Below, piece after piece: positions 51,575 through 60,879 of a stretch of DNA of 64,000 nt. Positions within the stretch are counted from its first letter, which is position 1; each line of letters starts with the position of its first letter. Origin of the DNA: Pseudomonadota bacterium (GTDB taxonomy: Bacteria; Bdellovibrionota; UBA1018); the NCBI GenBank assembly GCA_027485695.1, contig JAIXQO010000003.1, positions 682,001 to 746,000 of the forward strand. The letters run 5' to 3'. The position numbers and the translations under genes are program-made. The notes under the pieces are model-generated. The model had not been told where the DNA came from. It did no database searches and was given only the letters and a program-made list of their open reading frames with translations.

Positions 51575-52642
51575 ATGAGCGCTATCTACTTTGTGCCGGA
51601 TCCTGAGCTTTTGCTCTACGATCGGCCGCTTCCTTATAATCTTTTCATCAATTCCTCGTCTGTTCAGGCCCGCGAGCATTTTATTCGCATTCTGCCACGT
51701 GGTGAAATTCTCACGCTCGAGGATTTCGAGGCGATGAAACATAAATATCAGCAAATTTATCTCTCCGAAGAAGAGCGAGGCGAGTACCTCAAGGGTGCAT
51801 GCCAGGATCAGGGTAAAACCGAGAATGAAAAAGTAACGATTCTAAAATCGACTGCGATTTCTCACTTAGAGTCTCTTTTCGATACGAAGCGGGATCTGTC
51901 CGTCGATGTCGTGAATCAAACACTGGTTGGTTGCCGACAGACGGTCGAAGGATTCGTTTATCTCGTTAAGGACTACGACCTCGCCAAATTGCACGAGCTG
52001 ATCGGAAATCTCAGTTTCCACGACTACTACACCTATGATCATTCGATCAACGTATCGATGTATTGCATTCTGATACACAAGCTCATTTATCCGAACGCGA
52101 GCGAGATCGAGTCAGTGAACGCTGGCATGGGCGGGTTTCTTCATGACATTGGTAAGATTCGCATCTCCAACCGTATCTTGAACAAGGTTGGGAAACTTTC
52201 GGATGAGGAATTTGCCGAGATCAAGCGCCATCCAGAGATGGGTAAGATTTTTCTCAGTCAGCAGGGCGTTCAAGCGCCCAAAGGTACAGAGATTGGAATC
52301 ATCCGGAATATCGTCTACCAACACCACGAGAATTACGACGGCACCGGTTACCCGGACAAAGTCGGAGGCGAGAAGATTCATGAGATGGCTCGTATTGCCG
52401 CGGTTGCAGATTTTTTCGACGCTATCACGACCAAGCGTGCGTATTCAGAAGCGTTGACCGTAGAAGAGGCACTTCACGTGATGCGGAAAACGGTCGGGAA
52501 AAAACTCGATCCAAAAATTTTCGAATTGTTTTATCGGCACATGACCACGCGCTACAATGAGAAGGTCTGCATGCTCGATATCGCACCGGACTTTGATCCT
52601 TGTCAGCCTCACATTAAGCTCAAGCGCGAGAAACACGATTGA
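51575..52642 (+). CDS. HD-GYP domain protein (cyclic-di-GMP phosphodiesterase-like)
   Basis: 355 residues from the ATG at 51575. The N-terminal 130 residues have no recognised domain. The HD-GYP domain (about 140-330) shows HDYYTYDHSINVS, FLHDIGKIRISN (metal-binding His-Asp), YQHHENYDGTGYPDKVGG (the GYP block) and DFFDAITTKRAYSEA. All metal ligands are present, so c-di-GMP hydrolysis is likely. It is monocistronic and divergent from the lipoprotein gene. Confidence 0.93.
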   Translation: MSAIYFVPDPELLLYDRPLPYNLFINSSSVQAREHFIRILPRGEILTLEDFEAMKHKYQQIYLSEEERGEYLKGACQDQGKTENEKVTILKSTAISHLESLFDTKRDLSVDVVNQTLVGCRQTVEGFVYLVKDYDLAKLHELIGNLSFHDYYTYDHSINVSMYCILIHKLIYPNASEIESVNAGMGGFLHDIGKIRISNRILNKVGKLSDEEFAEIKRHPEMGKIFLSQQGVQAPKGTEIGIIRNIVYQHHENYDGTGYPDKVGGEKIHEMARIAAVADFFDAITTKRAYSEALTVEEALHVMRKTVGKKLDPKIFELFYRHMTTRYNEKVCMLDIAPDFDPCQPHIKLKREKHD

Positions 52643-52656
52643 AACGCGAACGATAG

Positions 52657-53541
52657 CTACGGAGTGATTCGCATAAACGGGAGCCCCTCGAGCGAGTCCT
52701 CCGGCAACAGTGTCGCTGGGGGAGGGAGCGGAACTTGCTGTGTCGGGGGAGACGGTGACTCTTCGTCGAGTACGGGGCCATCTGATTCTTCGGTTTCTAT
52801 CGCGTGCGGATGGGTATTGAGTCGCGCGGAGAGTGCCACATAAGGACCGTGATAGGCAGTCGTCATCCGTGACTGACCCGAGCTATCGGCCAGGTAAACG
52901 GCCGATCCTTTTTCGAGGTCTTGATAGATCGTGCCTTCGGACTTAGTCACGTTATAGCCGGTGGTTCCTTGTAGGATGTAGCCGAGACGTGCAGAAATTC
53001 CCCAGCGTTCCGAGAAACGAAATACGTAGGTCGCAAATGCATTGAGCTTGTAGGAGAGAGCTTGTGCTTTGAGGGATCCGCTTTCGGAACCGGACCACTC
53101 TTGGGAGACTGCCATCAAGCCTAGGCCGGGCTCGATACCGAAAGAAATGGGACGGTTTTTCTCGGTCCATTTCCTCGATTGGTAAACGAAGCTTGGGCCA
53201 ATCGTCCAGCCGCCTTGTCGAGACTTTTTGGATACTGCCGTTTCACTGATCGGATAAGCTTTAGCCGTAGAAGTGGACGGGAGTATCCAATCGAGCGCAA
53301 GACCCGTTTGCCAGACAGAGGTCTTCGTGGAGTAGGCACGAATTGAAATTTCGTTGAGTCCGCTTAGTTTGCTGTGTTCTGGAGAGGTGGAGTAGTAGGA
53401 GGAATCACGCACGCCGGAGAACTGATCAAAAGATTTAGAGCTCGTGAATCGATGCCCGAATCCGAATTCGTACTCTCCGAATCCCCAAGCGTTCACCGTT
53501 GCGACTGCGGCTGCAGAGACTACGATCCAACATTTATTCAA
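52657..53541 (-). CDS. predicted outer-membrane beta-barrel-like protein
   Basis: 294 residues with a TTG start at 53541 that overlaps the stop of the upstream gene (TTGA), so translation is coupled. Signal peptide IVVSAAAVATVNAWG; the mature part has alternating aromatic/polar strands (YEFGFGHRFTS, GWTIGPSFVYQ, KLNAFATYVFRFSERWGISARLGYIL) and a Pro-rich C-terminal tail after about residue 245. It looks like a small outer-membrane barrel. It is the last gene of a three-gene operon with the metalloprotease. Confidence 0.7.
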   Translation of the reverse strand: MNKCWIVVSAAAVATVNAWGFGEYEFGFGHRFTSSKSFDQFSGVRDSSYYSTSPEHSKLSGLNEISIRAYSTKTSVWQTGLALDWILPSTSTAKAYPISETAVSKKSRQGGWTIGPSFVYQSRKWTEKNRPISFGIEPGLGLMAVSQEWSGSESGSLKAQALSYKLNAFATYVFRFSERWGISARLGYILQGTTGYNVTKSEGTIYQDLEKGSAVYLADSSGQSRMTTAYHGPYVALSARLNTHPHAIETEESDGPVLDEESPSPPTQQVPLPPPATLLPEDSLEGLPFMRITP

Positions 53542-54554
53542 GGACGTTGCCTCAGTCTACGGATGAAAAAAATGAGTGAACCGAATACCAGGTAACCAAA
53601 TGGCGACTGGGCCGACGCCGCTAAACCGATCGGAGCCGCCGACGCCGCTGAAATACATCCTCCTGACGAGGTTTCTTCGGTGTTTCCCGCGATCGTGCGC
53701 GCGTCCCCTTCGGTCGAGCAGAGGTTGCCTCGATCTTGGGTGGGACCGCCCGATACGGTACCGTTGATGGCTGCGCCACCGTTTGTGCCGTGATAGGAGG
53801 AACATCGATTACCCGTTCGGAGTGGGCGTCCACGTTCGTAAATACAATCGACGCCGTCTTTGTCGTCTTGGTTGATGTCCCGTCGAGTCGTGTCGTTCAC
53901 TCCGGTGACAGCGGATTGAACCATCGTGGCCTCGCGGAGAAAATCGTTCGTCGAATCGTAGTTCGAAGCGCCTCCGCCGGGTTCGATGGGATGATCGAGC
54001 CCGAGGCAATGTCCAATTTCGTGAGTGATGACCGAGACGAGGTCGTATTTGCCTGCGAGACTTCCGTTCACTCCGAGGCTCGCGTTGGTGTTCCCGTTCA
54101 CGACAATATCGCAGTCCGCGAACTCAGTCCCTTGAATGACTGTAGTTGCGGCGGCGAGAATATCGCGGTCCGTTCCAAAGGTGTTGGTTGCGGTACTACG
54201 GTTGTCGTAAACAATCACGTTCGTGCCGTCATTGCCGTCCGCTTTTAGTGAGGTGGTTCCGTCTAGCTCGACGCGAAGGTCGGAGCGGCAGGCGGATGCC
54301 CATGCATTTACGGCACTCGTGATAGCCTCTTGAAACTCGGCGGCGGTAACTTTGTCGGGTTCGGAGCCGTTATAAGCGCTCAGGCTTGGGTTGAATGAAA
54401 ATCGAACGACTCTTCCAGACCAGATGGGCGCTTCGGAGACCGGACGTGCGCCTTTGCCGTAGCGGGAGCCTTTTATATAGATGAATGCGTTTGCGTTTCC
54501 GAGGAGGAAAATCGAGCAGATGGCGAGCCCGAACGAAACTATCGACCGTTTCAT
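53538..54554 (-). CDS. matrixin-like (metzincin) secreted metalloprotease with C-terminal anchor signal
   Basis: 338 residues. Signal peptide (FGLAICSIFLLGNANA). The catalytic zinc motif is THEIGHCLGLDHPIEPG (HExxHxxGxxH) with a preceding matrixin-like domain; a Met follows at TMVQSAVTG, fitting the Met-turn. After a Cys-rich stretch the tail reads GGCISAASAAP, a hydrophobic segment (SPFGYLVFGSLIFFIR) and Arg-rich end (RRLRQRP), which resembles the tripartite sorting signals (CTERM type: motif, membrane helix, Arg cluster). Its ATG overlaps the previous gene by 4 bp and its stop overlaps the next. Confidence 0.87.
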   Translation of the reverse strand: MKRSIVSFGLAICSIFLLGNANAFIYIKGSRYGKGARPVSEAPIWSGRVVRFSFNPSLSAYNGSEPDKVTAAEFQEAITSAVNAWASACRSDLRVELDGTTSLKADGNDGTNVIVYDNRSTATNTFGTDRDILAAATTVIQGTEFADCDIVVNGNTNASLGVNGSLAGKYDLVSVITHEIGHCLGLDHPIEPGGGASNYDSTNDFLREATMVQSAVTGVNDTTRRDINQDDKDGVDCIYERGRPLRTGNRCSSYHGTNGGAAINGTVSGGPTQDRGNLCSTEGDARTIAGNTEETSSGGCISAASAAPIGLAASAQSPFGYLVFGSLIFFIRRLRQRP

Positions 54555-54925
54555 GGGAGTGTGATCCCGTCAGAGAAACGAGTGAGGTGCCAGTCGTTTT
54601 CGATATGAGTGAGCTTGAGGATGTAGGTGACTCCGGCTTCGGGTTCATCGATGAATTGAGGGTAGATCGCTTGACCCATCTTCTCGTGCCACTGCGCGGG
54701 GGGGATGAATACTTCGAAAGACGAACCAAGCTCGGCACAATCTCCGCTGATCCGTAGGAATCTCCAGTAAATGCGGGTGTCGTGGCGAACGACTTGCGTG
54801 AATTTCCCACGCACGCGGCAATCGGATAAAGCGGTGACTTGGTCCTCTTTTTTTAATGTCGACGTGGCAAACGTAGACGGATTGAACCCAAAGATTCCGA
54901 TGAGCGCAGCGAAGAGGAGACGCAT
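54551..54925 (-). CDS. small secreted protein, first gene of the metalloprotease operon
   Basis: 124 residues with signal peptide (LLFAALIGIFGFNPSTFA). Beta-rich with two Cys (SDCRVRG, GDCAELG) likely to form a disulfide. No family is recognised. Its stop overlaps the metalloprotease ATG by 4 bp (ATGA), so both are produced together; it may be an inhibitor, chaperone or partner of the protease. That is inference. Confidence 0.7.
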   Translation of the reverse strand: MRLLFAALIGIFGFNPSTFATSTLKKEDQVTALSDCRVRGKFTQVVRHDTRIYWRFLRISGDCAELGSSFEVFIPPAQWHEKMGQAIYPQFIDEPEAGVTYILKLTHIENDWHLTRFSDGITLP

Positions 54926-55015
54926 GGTCCTTTTATCTTCACCTAAGTCCCGGATGAGCGGCTAGATATTTTCTTAAGTTGATGTGGCGATTTTTTGACG
55001 ACAAGTTGAAGCGAG

Positions 55016-56509
55016 TTAGGCGGCTTTCTTCCTCTTCTGCAGAGTCCGAACAATTGCGGTCGCCATGAGGTCCAATGAGACTTGTTCACCGACTGCCCCG
55101 AGCTTAAACGCGGCTTGCGGCATCCCGTAGACGACGCAGCTATTTTCGTCTTGGCCGAGCGTCTGGCTCCCGGCGTTGCGCAACTCCAGTAGGCCTTGCG
55201 CGCCATCGGCGCCCATTCCTGTCAGGATCACTCCCACGGTTTTCTTGGCAACTTCTGCCGGGATCGAGTGGAATAAGTAGTCGACCGATGGCCGGTGTCG
55301 ATTCACTTTGTCCGCGTTCTCGTCGACGCGAACCATCCAACGATTGTTCTTGGCGACGAAACTCATTTGAGTTCCCCCCGGAGCGATCAATACGCGATTC
55401 GGAAGGCATTCGTCGCCGTCTTTGGCCTCTTGCACTTCGAACGGGCAGAGTTGATCCATGCGTTCGGCGAAGGAACGCGAGAAGATCGGCGGGATGTGTT
55501 GAACGATCAGGATCGGAGGGATCTGATCCGGGAGTGCTGTCAGTATTTGACGAAGAGCCTCAGTGCCGCCGGTAGACGAGCCGATGACGAGGAGCTTATC
55601 TTGAGCTCCATATGCGTTGGAACTGTCCTTCGAAGTCCGGACCGAAGTGGACGTCGATCGCGATGACGTCGCGAGGTGAACTTTGGCAAGGGATGCGGAC
55701 TTTACTTTTTCGAGAAGAATTGGAGTGATGGACTGGAGCTCTTCGAAGCTCGGTTTTTGTAGATAGTCGACAGCGCCGGCTTCGAGTGCGGAAAGAACGA
55801 GCGGACCTTCTTCGAGGCTGATCGAGCTGATCATGACCGTTGGGATGGGAAACTTGGGGAGATAGCGTTTGAGCAGTTCGACGCCGTTGAGTCCCGGCAT
55901 GTGAATGTCGAGCGTGATCACGTCGGGCTGGTTTTTTGCGATGAAGTTTTCGACTTCGAGAGGATTCTCAAGCGCACCGATCACTTCGCATTCTGGATCC
56001 GAAGCGAAAACTTTTTGTAGAATCGTTCGAATGGTTTTCGAATCATCGACGATCAGGATCTTGGTTTTTTCTCCGGGTTTTCGGACCGGGCGGCGAGCGA
56101 TCTCTGGTTGAGGATTTGCAGCGGTTTCTACGGCTGTTTTTGAAGTAGCAGTAGCTTTGAATGTCGCCCGTACCTTGCCGTCTTTGAGGGAAATCAATAC
56201 CTCGGACACGTCTTCGAGTGCCTTGTGAGTCGCCTGATCGGAGGGTGGGAGATGTCGCGCAAACCGAACCAGAGATTCATGAGCTCCGAAAACCTTGACG
56301 GTGTTGGAACTTTTCACTTCCTCCCAGACCTTGGCGTCCATCGGAGGGAGGTTCTTCAGGTCCGCCGCGGGAATGCGCAGAACTTTCCAGCCGTGCGTAC
56401 TCGTACGGGCCTGGAATACGACGATGACTTCGCGGTCGAACGCGAAATGCGCCCATTCGCCCGCGCGGCCGTCGATGATTTCTGGTGCTAGGAGCCGCTT
56501 TTCTTGCAT
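55016..56509 (-). CDS. cheB: chemotaxis methylesterase CheB with N-terminal extension
   Basis: 497 residues. The N-terminal 140 residues (ending before KILIVDDSK) are not part of classic CheB and match nothing I recognise. Then a receiver (about 148-265; KILIVDDSK, VITLDIHMPGLNG, DYLQKPS) and the methylesterase (about 305-490) with catalytic Ser in VIGSSTGGTEAL, His in VQHIPPIFSRSF and Asp in LTGMGADGAQG, so it is active by motif. It removes methyl groups from chemoreceptors. It starts 22 bp inside the upstream cheR gene, showing coupled translation. Confidence 0.93.
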   Translation of the reverse strand: MQEKRLLAPEIIDGRAGEWAHFAFDREVIVVFQARTSTHGWKVLRIPAADLKNLPPMDAKVWEEVKSSNTVKVFGAHESLVRFARHLPPSDQATHKALEDVSEVLISLKDGKVRATFKATATSKTAVETAANPQPEIARRPVRKPGEKTKILIVDDSKTIRTILQKVFASDPECEVIGALENPLEVENFIAKNQPDVITLDIHMPGLNGVELLKRYLPKFPIPTVMISSISLEEGPLVLSALEAGAVDYLQKPSFEELQSITPILLEKVKSASLAKVHLATSSRSTSTSVRTSKDSSNAYGAQDKLLVIGSSTGGTEALRQILTALPDQIPPILIVQHIPPIFSRSFAERMDQLCPFEVQEAKDGDECLPNRVLIAPGGTQMSFVAKNNRWMVRVDENADKVNRHRPSVDYLFHSIPAEVAKKTVGVILTGMGADGAQGLLELRNAGSQTLGQDENSCVVYGMPQAAFKLGAVGEQVSLDLMATAIVRTLQKRKKAA

Positions 56510-58386
56510 AGATACTCCCGCGAGAGTGCCGGAAAGCTCGTGAACGGAAACAGATCGCTGGCGCGATCCGCGAGCGGATGACGGGCTTTCGCAGAGTCGG
56601 ATTCTTCGAGAAGAATTTGGATCCCGCTAAATGCATTCACCTCGGTGACGACCGGTTTCGAGGGTACCCCAAGAACCATGAGGGAGAACTGTGGTCCTTT
56701 GTAGTGGGTGCCAAAACCGCGAAACGCGCTCTTGACGTCGGCGACAAAAATTCCGTTTTTCGGTAGCTTTTTCGCGGCGACAAGCGCCTCGACCTTGCGT
56801 CCGAAAAGCTCGCTGCATACTTGCGCAGTCTGTTCGAGTTGGGATTGAACGCCCTCGATCAGCAGTACGATCGGAACTTCGTCTTTGACCATTTCCTCGA
56901 GCAAGATCTTGGCTTTGGATCGATCGGAAAGTGTGAGGAACAGACCACGGCACTTGTTGATGGCGTCCGGTATCTTCTCGTAGGATTTGGAAAATGCCTG
57001 GTCAAGCGCGTTGAGCGAGATGGTCTGAGAACGGCTTTGGAATGCCATCCGAGCTTTTAGGCGAATTTCCTCGGCGCGCTCCTTGAGTTGGTTTAGCGCA
57101 GGTTTCTCGACGTAGTCCGAGGCTCCGAGTTTGAGCGCGCGCACGGCGAGGTCCGTGTTTTCGCGCGATACGCTCGAAACCATGACAACGGGAGGGTGCC
57201 CGGGCTTGAAAAATTTCTCGAGGTATTCGATGCCTGTCATTTCAGGCATGTGAATGTCCAAAGTGACGAAATCCGGTTTATGTTCGCGGATTGCTTTGTC
57301 GGCTTCGATCCCGTTCGCGGCGGTGCCGACGATCTTGAATCCTTCGGCCTCGACGAAAATCGATTTCATCAAGGTCAGAATCACCGGAGAGTCGTCGACG
57401 CAGACTACACGCAGTGGAGTCGCCGGAGCGATCGGCGCGGAAGTCTGCGCAGTTGGCGCCGGAGAAACGACTTTGAGATTCGGAGAGCGCGTATTCGCAG
57501 TTGCGGCCGGTGCAGAAGCGGATTTCTCTTTTTTGAACTGATAGATCGAAGGGCCCTGTGTATCGATCGGGAGTCCTAGGCCCTGAAGCGTCTCTGAAAT
57601 TCCTACAAAGAGTGCACCGTTCTTGGATAACTTCTTCAAGAGATTCTGCGTAATTTCCTTAATCTGTTCCGGCGTGAAATAGATGAACACGTTACGGCAG
57701 AAAATGACGTCGTACTCGGGAAGTTTCGCGTATGCGGAACTAGTGATCAAGTTGAGTGTGAAAAATTCGCAATTTCCTTTGATCGAGTTTTTGATTTTTA
57801 CGAAGTCAGCAATATCACCAGTACCCCGGATCCAGTGATCCGCAAGGTAGGCGAGGGGGACTTCCTTGATGTCGCGACGATGGTAGACGCCGTTACTGGC
57901 GATTTTCACCGATTCAGAGTCCACATCGGACCCGTAGATCTTGTAGTTAAAAGAGGCGTTTCGCGTTTTCTTGTAGTGTTCGAGGAACATCGCTAACGAA
58001 TATGCCTCGTGGCCGCGAGAGGAGGCCGCCGACCAGATTTTTAGCGTTTTATCGGGGCGCGCCATGACCTCAGGTAGGAACGCCGGGAGGAATGTTTTTT
58101 CGAGGTATTCGAAATGCGAGAATTCGCGAAAGAAAAACGTGTGATGAGTCGTGAGAATCGAAATGAGTTTCTCAGTCTCGTCTGCAGTATGTGCTTCGAA
58201 ATAATCAAAATAGTCTGCCCATTCACGGAGACCAAGTTCATGCATCCGTTTTTGGAGACGGGACTCCACCATGTGGCTCTGTTTTTCTCCGAGCTGCACG
58301 CCCGTAATTCGGGTCACCTCACTACAAATACGAGATAAGACGTCCTCGGGACGAGAAACTACCGCATGGGCTCTGGATTGAGACAT
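56488..58386 (-). CDS. cheR: CheR methyltransferase fused to receiver and inactive CheB-like domain
   Basis: 632 residues. CheR (about 8-280) has an N-terminal helical part and the SAM domain with IWSAASSRGHEAYSLAM, YGSDVDSESVKIA and CRNVFIYFTPEQI. A Pro/Ala linker follows, then a receiver (about 325-450; VVCVDDSPVIL, VTLDIHMPEMTG, DYVEKPA), and a C-terminal domain (about 475-590). That domain parallels CheB: GLFLTLSDRSKAKILLEEMV for the Ser-loop region, VPIVLLIEGVQSQ for VQHIP, and KLPKNGIFVADVKS for the LPxxVLIAP stretch. The catalytic Ser-His-Asp set is lost, so it is probably a pseudo-methylesterase. The layout is unusual. It overlaps cheB by 22 bp. Confidence 0.9.
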   Translation of the reverse strand: MSQSRAHAVVSRPEDVLSRICSEVTRITGVQLGEKQSHMVESRLQKRMHELGLREWADYFDYFEAHTADETEKLISILTTHHTFFFREFSHFEYLEKTFLPAFLPEVMARPDKTLKIWSAASSRGHEAYSLAMFLEHYKKTRNASFNYKIYGSDVDSESVKIASNGVYHRRDIKEVPLAYLADHWIRGTGDIADFVKIKNSIKGNCEFFTLNLITSSAYAKLPEYDVIFCRNVFIYFTPEQIKEITQNLLKKLSKNGALFVGISETLQGLGLPIDTQGPSIYQFKKEKSASAPAATANTRSPNLKVVSPAPTAQTSAPIAPATPLRVVCVDDSPVILTLMKSIFVEAEGFKIVGTAANGIEADKAIREHKPDFVTLDIHMPEMTGIEYLEKFFKPGHPPVVMVSSVSRENTDLAVRALKLGASDYVEKPALNQLKERAEEIRLKARMAFQSRSQTISLNALDQAFSKSYEKIPDAINKCRGLFLTLSDRSKAKILLEEMVKDEVPIVLLIEGVQSQLEQTAQVCSELFGRKVEALVAAKKLPKNGIFVADVKSAFRGFGTHYKGPQFSLMVLGVPSKPVVTEVNAFSGIQILLEESDSAKARHPLADRASDLFPFTSFPALSREYLCKKSGS

Positions 58387-58389
58387 GGT

Positions 58390-58845
58390 TTAGGCTGCTT
58401 TCTTGATGAGCGATTGATCCTGCAGATCGAGTGTCTTTGCGATATCGAGGAATAGAACCAGTTTTTCCTGAGCACGGTACACGGAGGTGATGTACTGCGC
58501 GGATTTGGACTGGCTCAGATCGGGGCGTTCGGCGATTTCATCCGGAGCAGGCGAGTGCACCTGATTGACGGAATCGACCACGATGCCGAGCTGGGCTCCG
58601 CCGATATCACAGATGACGACGGCATTTTCAGTCCCGGTTTTAGCGGTGATTCCAAGTTTTTGCCTCAGGTCGATGATCGAGATCACTTGACCGCGCAAGT
58701 TCATGATCCCGAGGTAGTGCTTGGGAGCTTGAGGTACCGGGGTGATTTCCGGAATCGCGATCACTTCACGAACTTTGAGGAGTGGAATACCGTACTCTTC
58801 TTCGCCGAGAGTAAATCCAAGATAACGTTCGTTTGCCTGGCTCAT
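58390..58845 (-). CDS. cheW: chemotaxis coupling protein CheW
   Basis: 151 residues covering a complete CheW domain: ERYLGFTLGEEEYGIPLLKVREVIAI, the conserved LGIMNLRGQVISIIDLRQKLG, VICDIGGAQLGIVVDSVNQV (quoted in parts: YGIPLLKVREVIAI, GIMNLRGQVISIIDLR, GIVVDSVNQV). It links receptors to CheA. Its start overlaps the cheA stop by 4 bp. Confidence 0.95.
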   Translation of the reverse strand: MSQANERYLGFTLGEEEYGIPLLKVREVIAIPEITPVPQAPKHYLGIMNLRGQVISIIDLRQKLGITAKTGTENAVVICDIGGAQLGIVVDSVNQVHSPAPDEIAERPDLSQSKSAQYITSVYRAQEKLVLFLDIAKTLDLQDQSLIKKAA

Positions 58846-60815
58846 GCTGTTCTCCTTGGGGCAGTGGGTTCAGGTTTGGTTTTGATATCGTATTTTTTGA
58901 TGAGTTCTGCGACCTCGAGGATGAGTGCGGGACGGCCGTCTCCTAAAATCGCGCTGCCACTGTAGCCCTTCATATGGGCCAGTTCAGTGCCGAGCTGTTT
59001 GATGACGATCTGACTTTGTCCGATGATGTCATCCACCAGGACAGCGAATGGACGCTCTTGGGTACGAACGACGATGGCGATCCCTTTGCCGTCCTCCACC
59101 TGTGATTTCTGACCGACCATGCGATCCAGGCGGTAAACCACCAAGTTTTCCCCGCGAAGGTTGAGTACTTCTCCAACTCCAGTGGCGTACTCCAGCTGGT
59201 AGGAGCTGGCTTGAAGTGTTTCGTGTACATGACCCAACGGTATAATGAATCGCTCCTTGCCGGTGCGAATGACCATGCCATCAATGATCGCGAGGGTGAG
59301 CGGGAGCAAGATACGGAACGTGGTACCTTCGCCGAGTTTCGTTTGGATTTGCACTTCGCCGCTTAAGCGCTCGATGTTCGTTTTCACGACGTCCATTCCG
59401 ACGCCGCGTCCAGAGACTTCGGTCACTTGGGATTTCGTGGAGAATCCTGGATGAAAAATCAAATGGATCGCTTCCTTTTCAGAATAAGGTGCGCCAGGTT
59501 TCAAGATGCCTTTTTCGATGGCTTTCTTATGAAGGATTTCGCCAGGAATTCCGCCTCCGTCATCTTTGATCTCGATAACGAGGCGACCGCCTTCGTGAAA
59601 TGCACGGAGGTTCACAGTGCCTTGTTCAGGTTTACCGCGTTGTTTTCGGAGTTCGGCGTTTTCGATGCCATGATCTACAGCGTTTCGGATGATGTGAACG
59701 AGAGGGTCACCCAGGTGTTCGAGCACGGTTTTGTCGAGTTCCGTTTCCTCACCCTGTAACTGAAGATTCACTTTCTTGTTCAACATCTGGGCGGTATCGC
59801 GAACAATCCGCTGCATCTTTTGGAAGGTCTGCTTGACCGGGACCATGCGCAAACTCATCGAGATGTCTTGCACTTCTTTGGTGACCTTGCCCAGTTGCTG
59901 CACGGTTTTTCGAAGTGTGAGTGTTTGAAACGCGCCCGACTGTTCCTTGAGTACGCTCTGAAGAATAACCATTTCTCCGACGTAGTTCAGGAGTTTTTCT
60001 AGGCGGCTCAGGCTGACGCGGATGGAGTCATCGGCCGGTGGAGTAGTACTTTTCTTCTGAGCAGCGGTATCCGAGGTAGGCGTAACGGCAGCGGCAGCGA
60101 CCGGTGGAGGAGTCGAAGCGGCAACAGTTGCGACAGGTTCCGGCGCGGCCACAGGAGTCGGCTCCGAAGTTTGAGGTTTGGATTCAAATTCTTGTTGAGC
60201 TCGAAGGAATTGTTCTTCGATGGAAAGCGATGTTTGAGCGGCGAGCATTGCTCCGACGTCCTCGTTTGAGGAGGGAGCGGGCACGTCGGCAGGAGGTTCA
60301 GCAAATGCATCGGCCGAGGGAATGGATTCTGCCTCTTGATGTGCGATTTCTTCTGCGGCTTCTTCCAGAGCTTCCGCTTCCGGCTCCGTCACGGCTTCTG
60401 CTTCGGGTTCGCTGGGAGCTTCGACGAGTTCGCCGCGGCTTGCTGCTTCGATTTCGCTCATGAGAGATGAGCTGTCTACCTTGGCTTCGAGGTCCGCGGT
60501 GAGTGCACCGACCATTTGTTTCAAGTGGTCGTTACAACGGAGCAGAAGATTTAAAACACCGGTCGTCGAAGTGATGTCTTTGTTTTTAATTTTTAAAAGC
60601 AGCGATTCAAATTCATGGGTGAACTGTCCCATGGAGTCGAAACCGACTGCTTTTGAGCTGCCCTTCAGATTGTGGGCCAGTCGAAAAATTTTCTCGAGTA
60701 GCGATGCATCTTCGGCATTCGTTTCGAGTTCAAGGAAGCATTGTTCTGTATCTGTCAGCAGTTGTTCGGCTTCTTGAAGGAATCCGATTTTTAGCTCTTT
60801 CTCAAAGTCGTCCAT
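58842..60815 (-). CDS. cheA: chemotaxis histidine kinase CheA
   Basis: 657 residues. P1 Hpt domain with His48 in RLAHNLKGSSKAVGF; a long Ala/Pro/Glu linker (about 130-270) replaces a P2 domain; dimerisation domain (about 275-335); HATPase (about 340-510; VIRNAVDHGIENAE, IKDDGGGIPGE, GRGVGMDVVK); and C-terminal CheW-like P5 domain (about 515-650). It phosphorylates CheY- and CheB-type receivers. It is the first gene of cheA-cheW-cheR-cheB. No cheY or receptor gene lies in the operon; the CheB/CheR-linked receivers could take phosphate. Confidence 0.95.
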   Translation of the reverse strand: MDDFEKELKIGFLQEAEQLLTDTEQCFLELETNAEDASLLEKIFRLAHNLKGSSKAVGFDSMGQFTHEFESLLLKIKNKDITSTTGVLNLLLRCNDHLKQMVGALTADLEAKVDSSSLMSEIEAASRGELVEAPSEPEAEAVTEPEAEALEEAAEEIAHQEAESIPSADAFAEPPADVPAPSSNEDVGAMLAAQTSLSIEEQFLRAQQEFESKPQTSEPTPVAAPEPVATVAASTPPPVAAAAVTPTSDTAAQKKSTTPPADDSIRVSLSRLEKLLNYVGEMVILQSVLKEQSGAFQTLTLRKTVQQLGKVTKEVQDISMSLRMVPVKQTFQKMQRIVRDTAQMLNKKVNLQLQGEETELDKTVLEHLGDPLVHIIRNAVDHGIENAELRKQRGKPEQGTVNLRAFHEGGRLVIEIKDDGGGIPGEILHKKAIEKGILKPGAPYSEKEAIHLIFHPGFSTKSQVTEVSGRGVGMDVVKTNIERLSGEVQIQTKLGEGTTFRILLPLTLAIIDGMVIRTGKERFIIPLGHVHETLQASSYQLEYATGVGEVLNLRGENLVVYRLDRMVGQKSQVEDGKGIAIVVRTQERPFAVLVDDIIGQSQIVIKQLGTELAHMKGYSGSAILGDGRPALILEVAELIKKYDIKTKPEPTAPRRTA

Positions 60816-60879
60816 AGGATACGGTGCTCTCCAAGGGACGTATCGGCGGTGACAGACGATAGATGAGAGCGCCGGTGAC

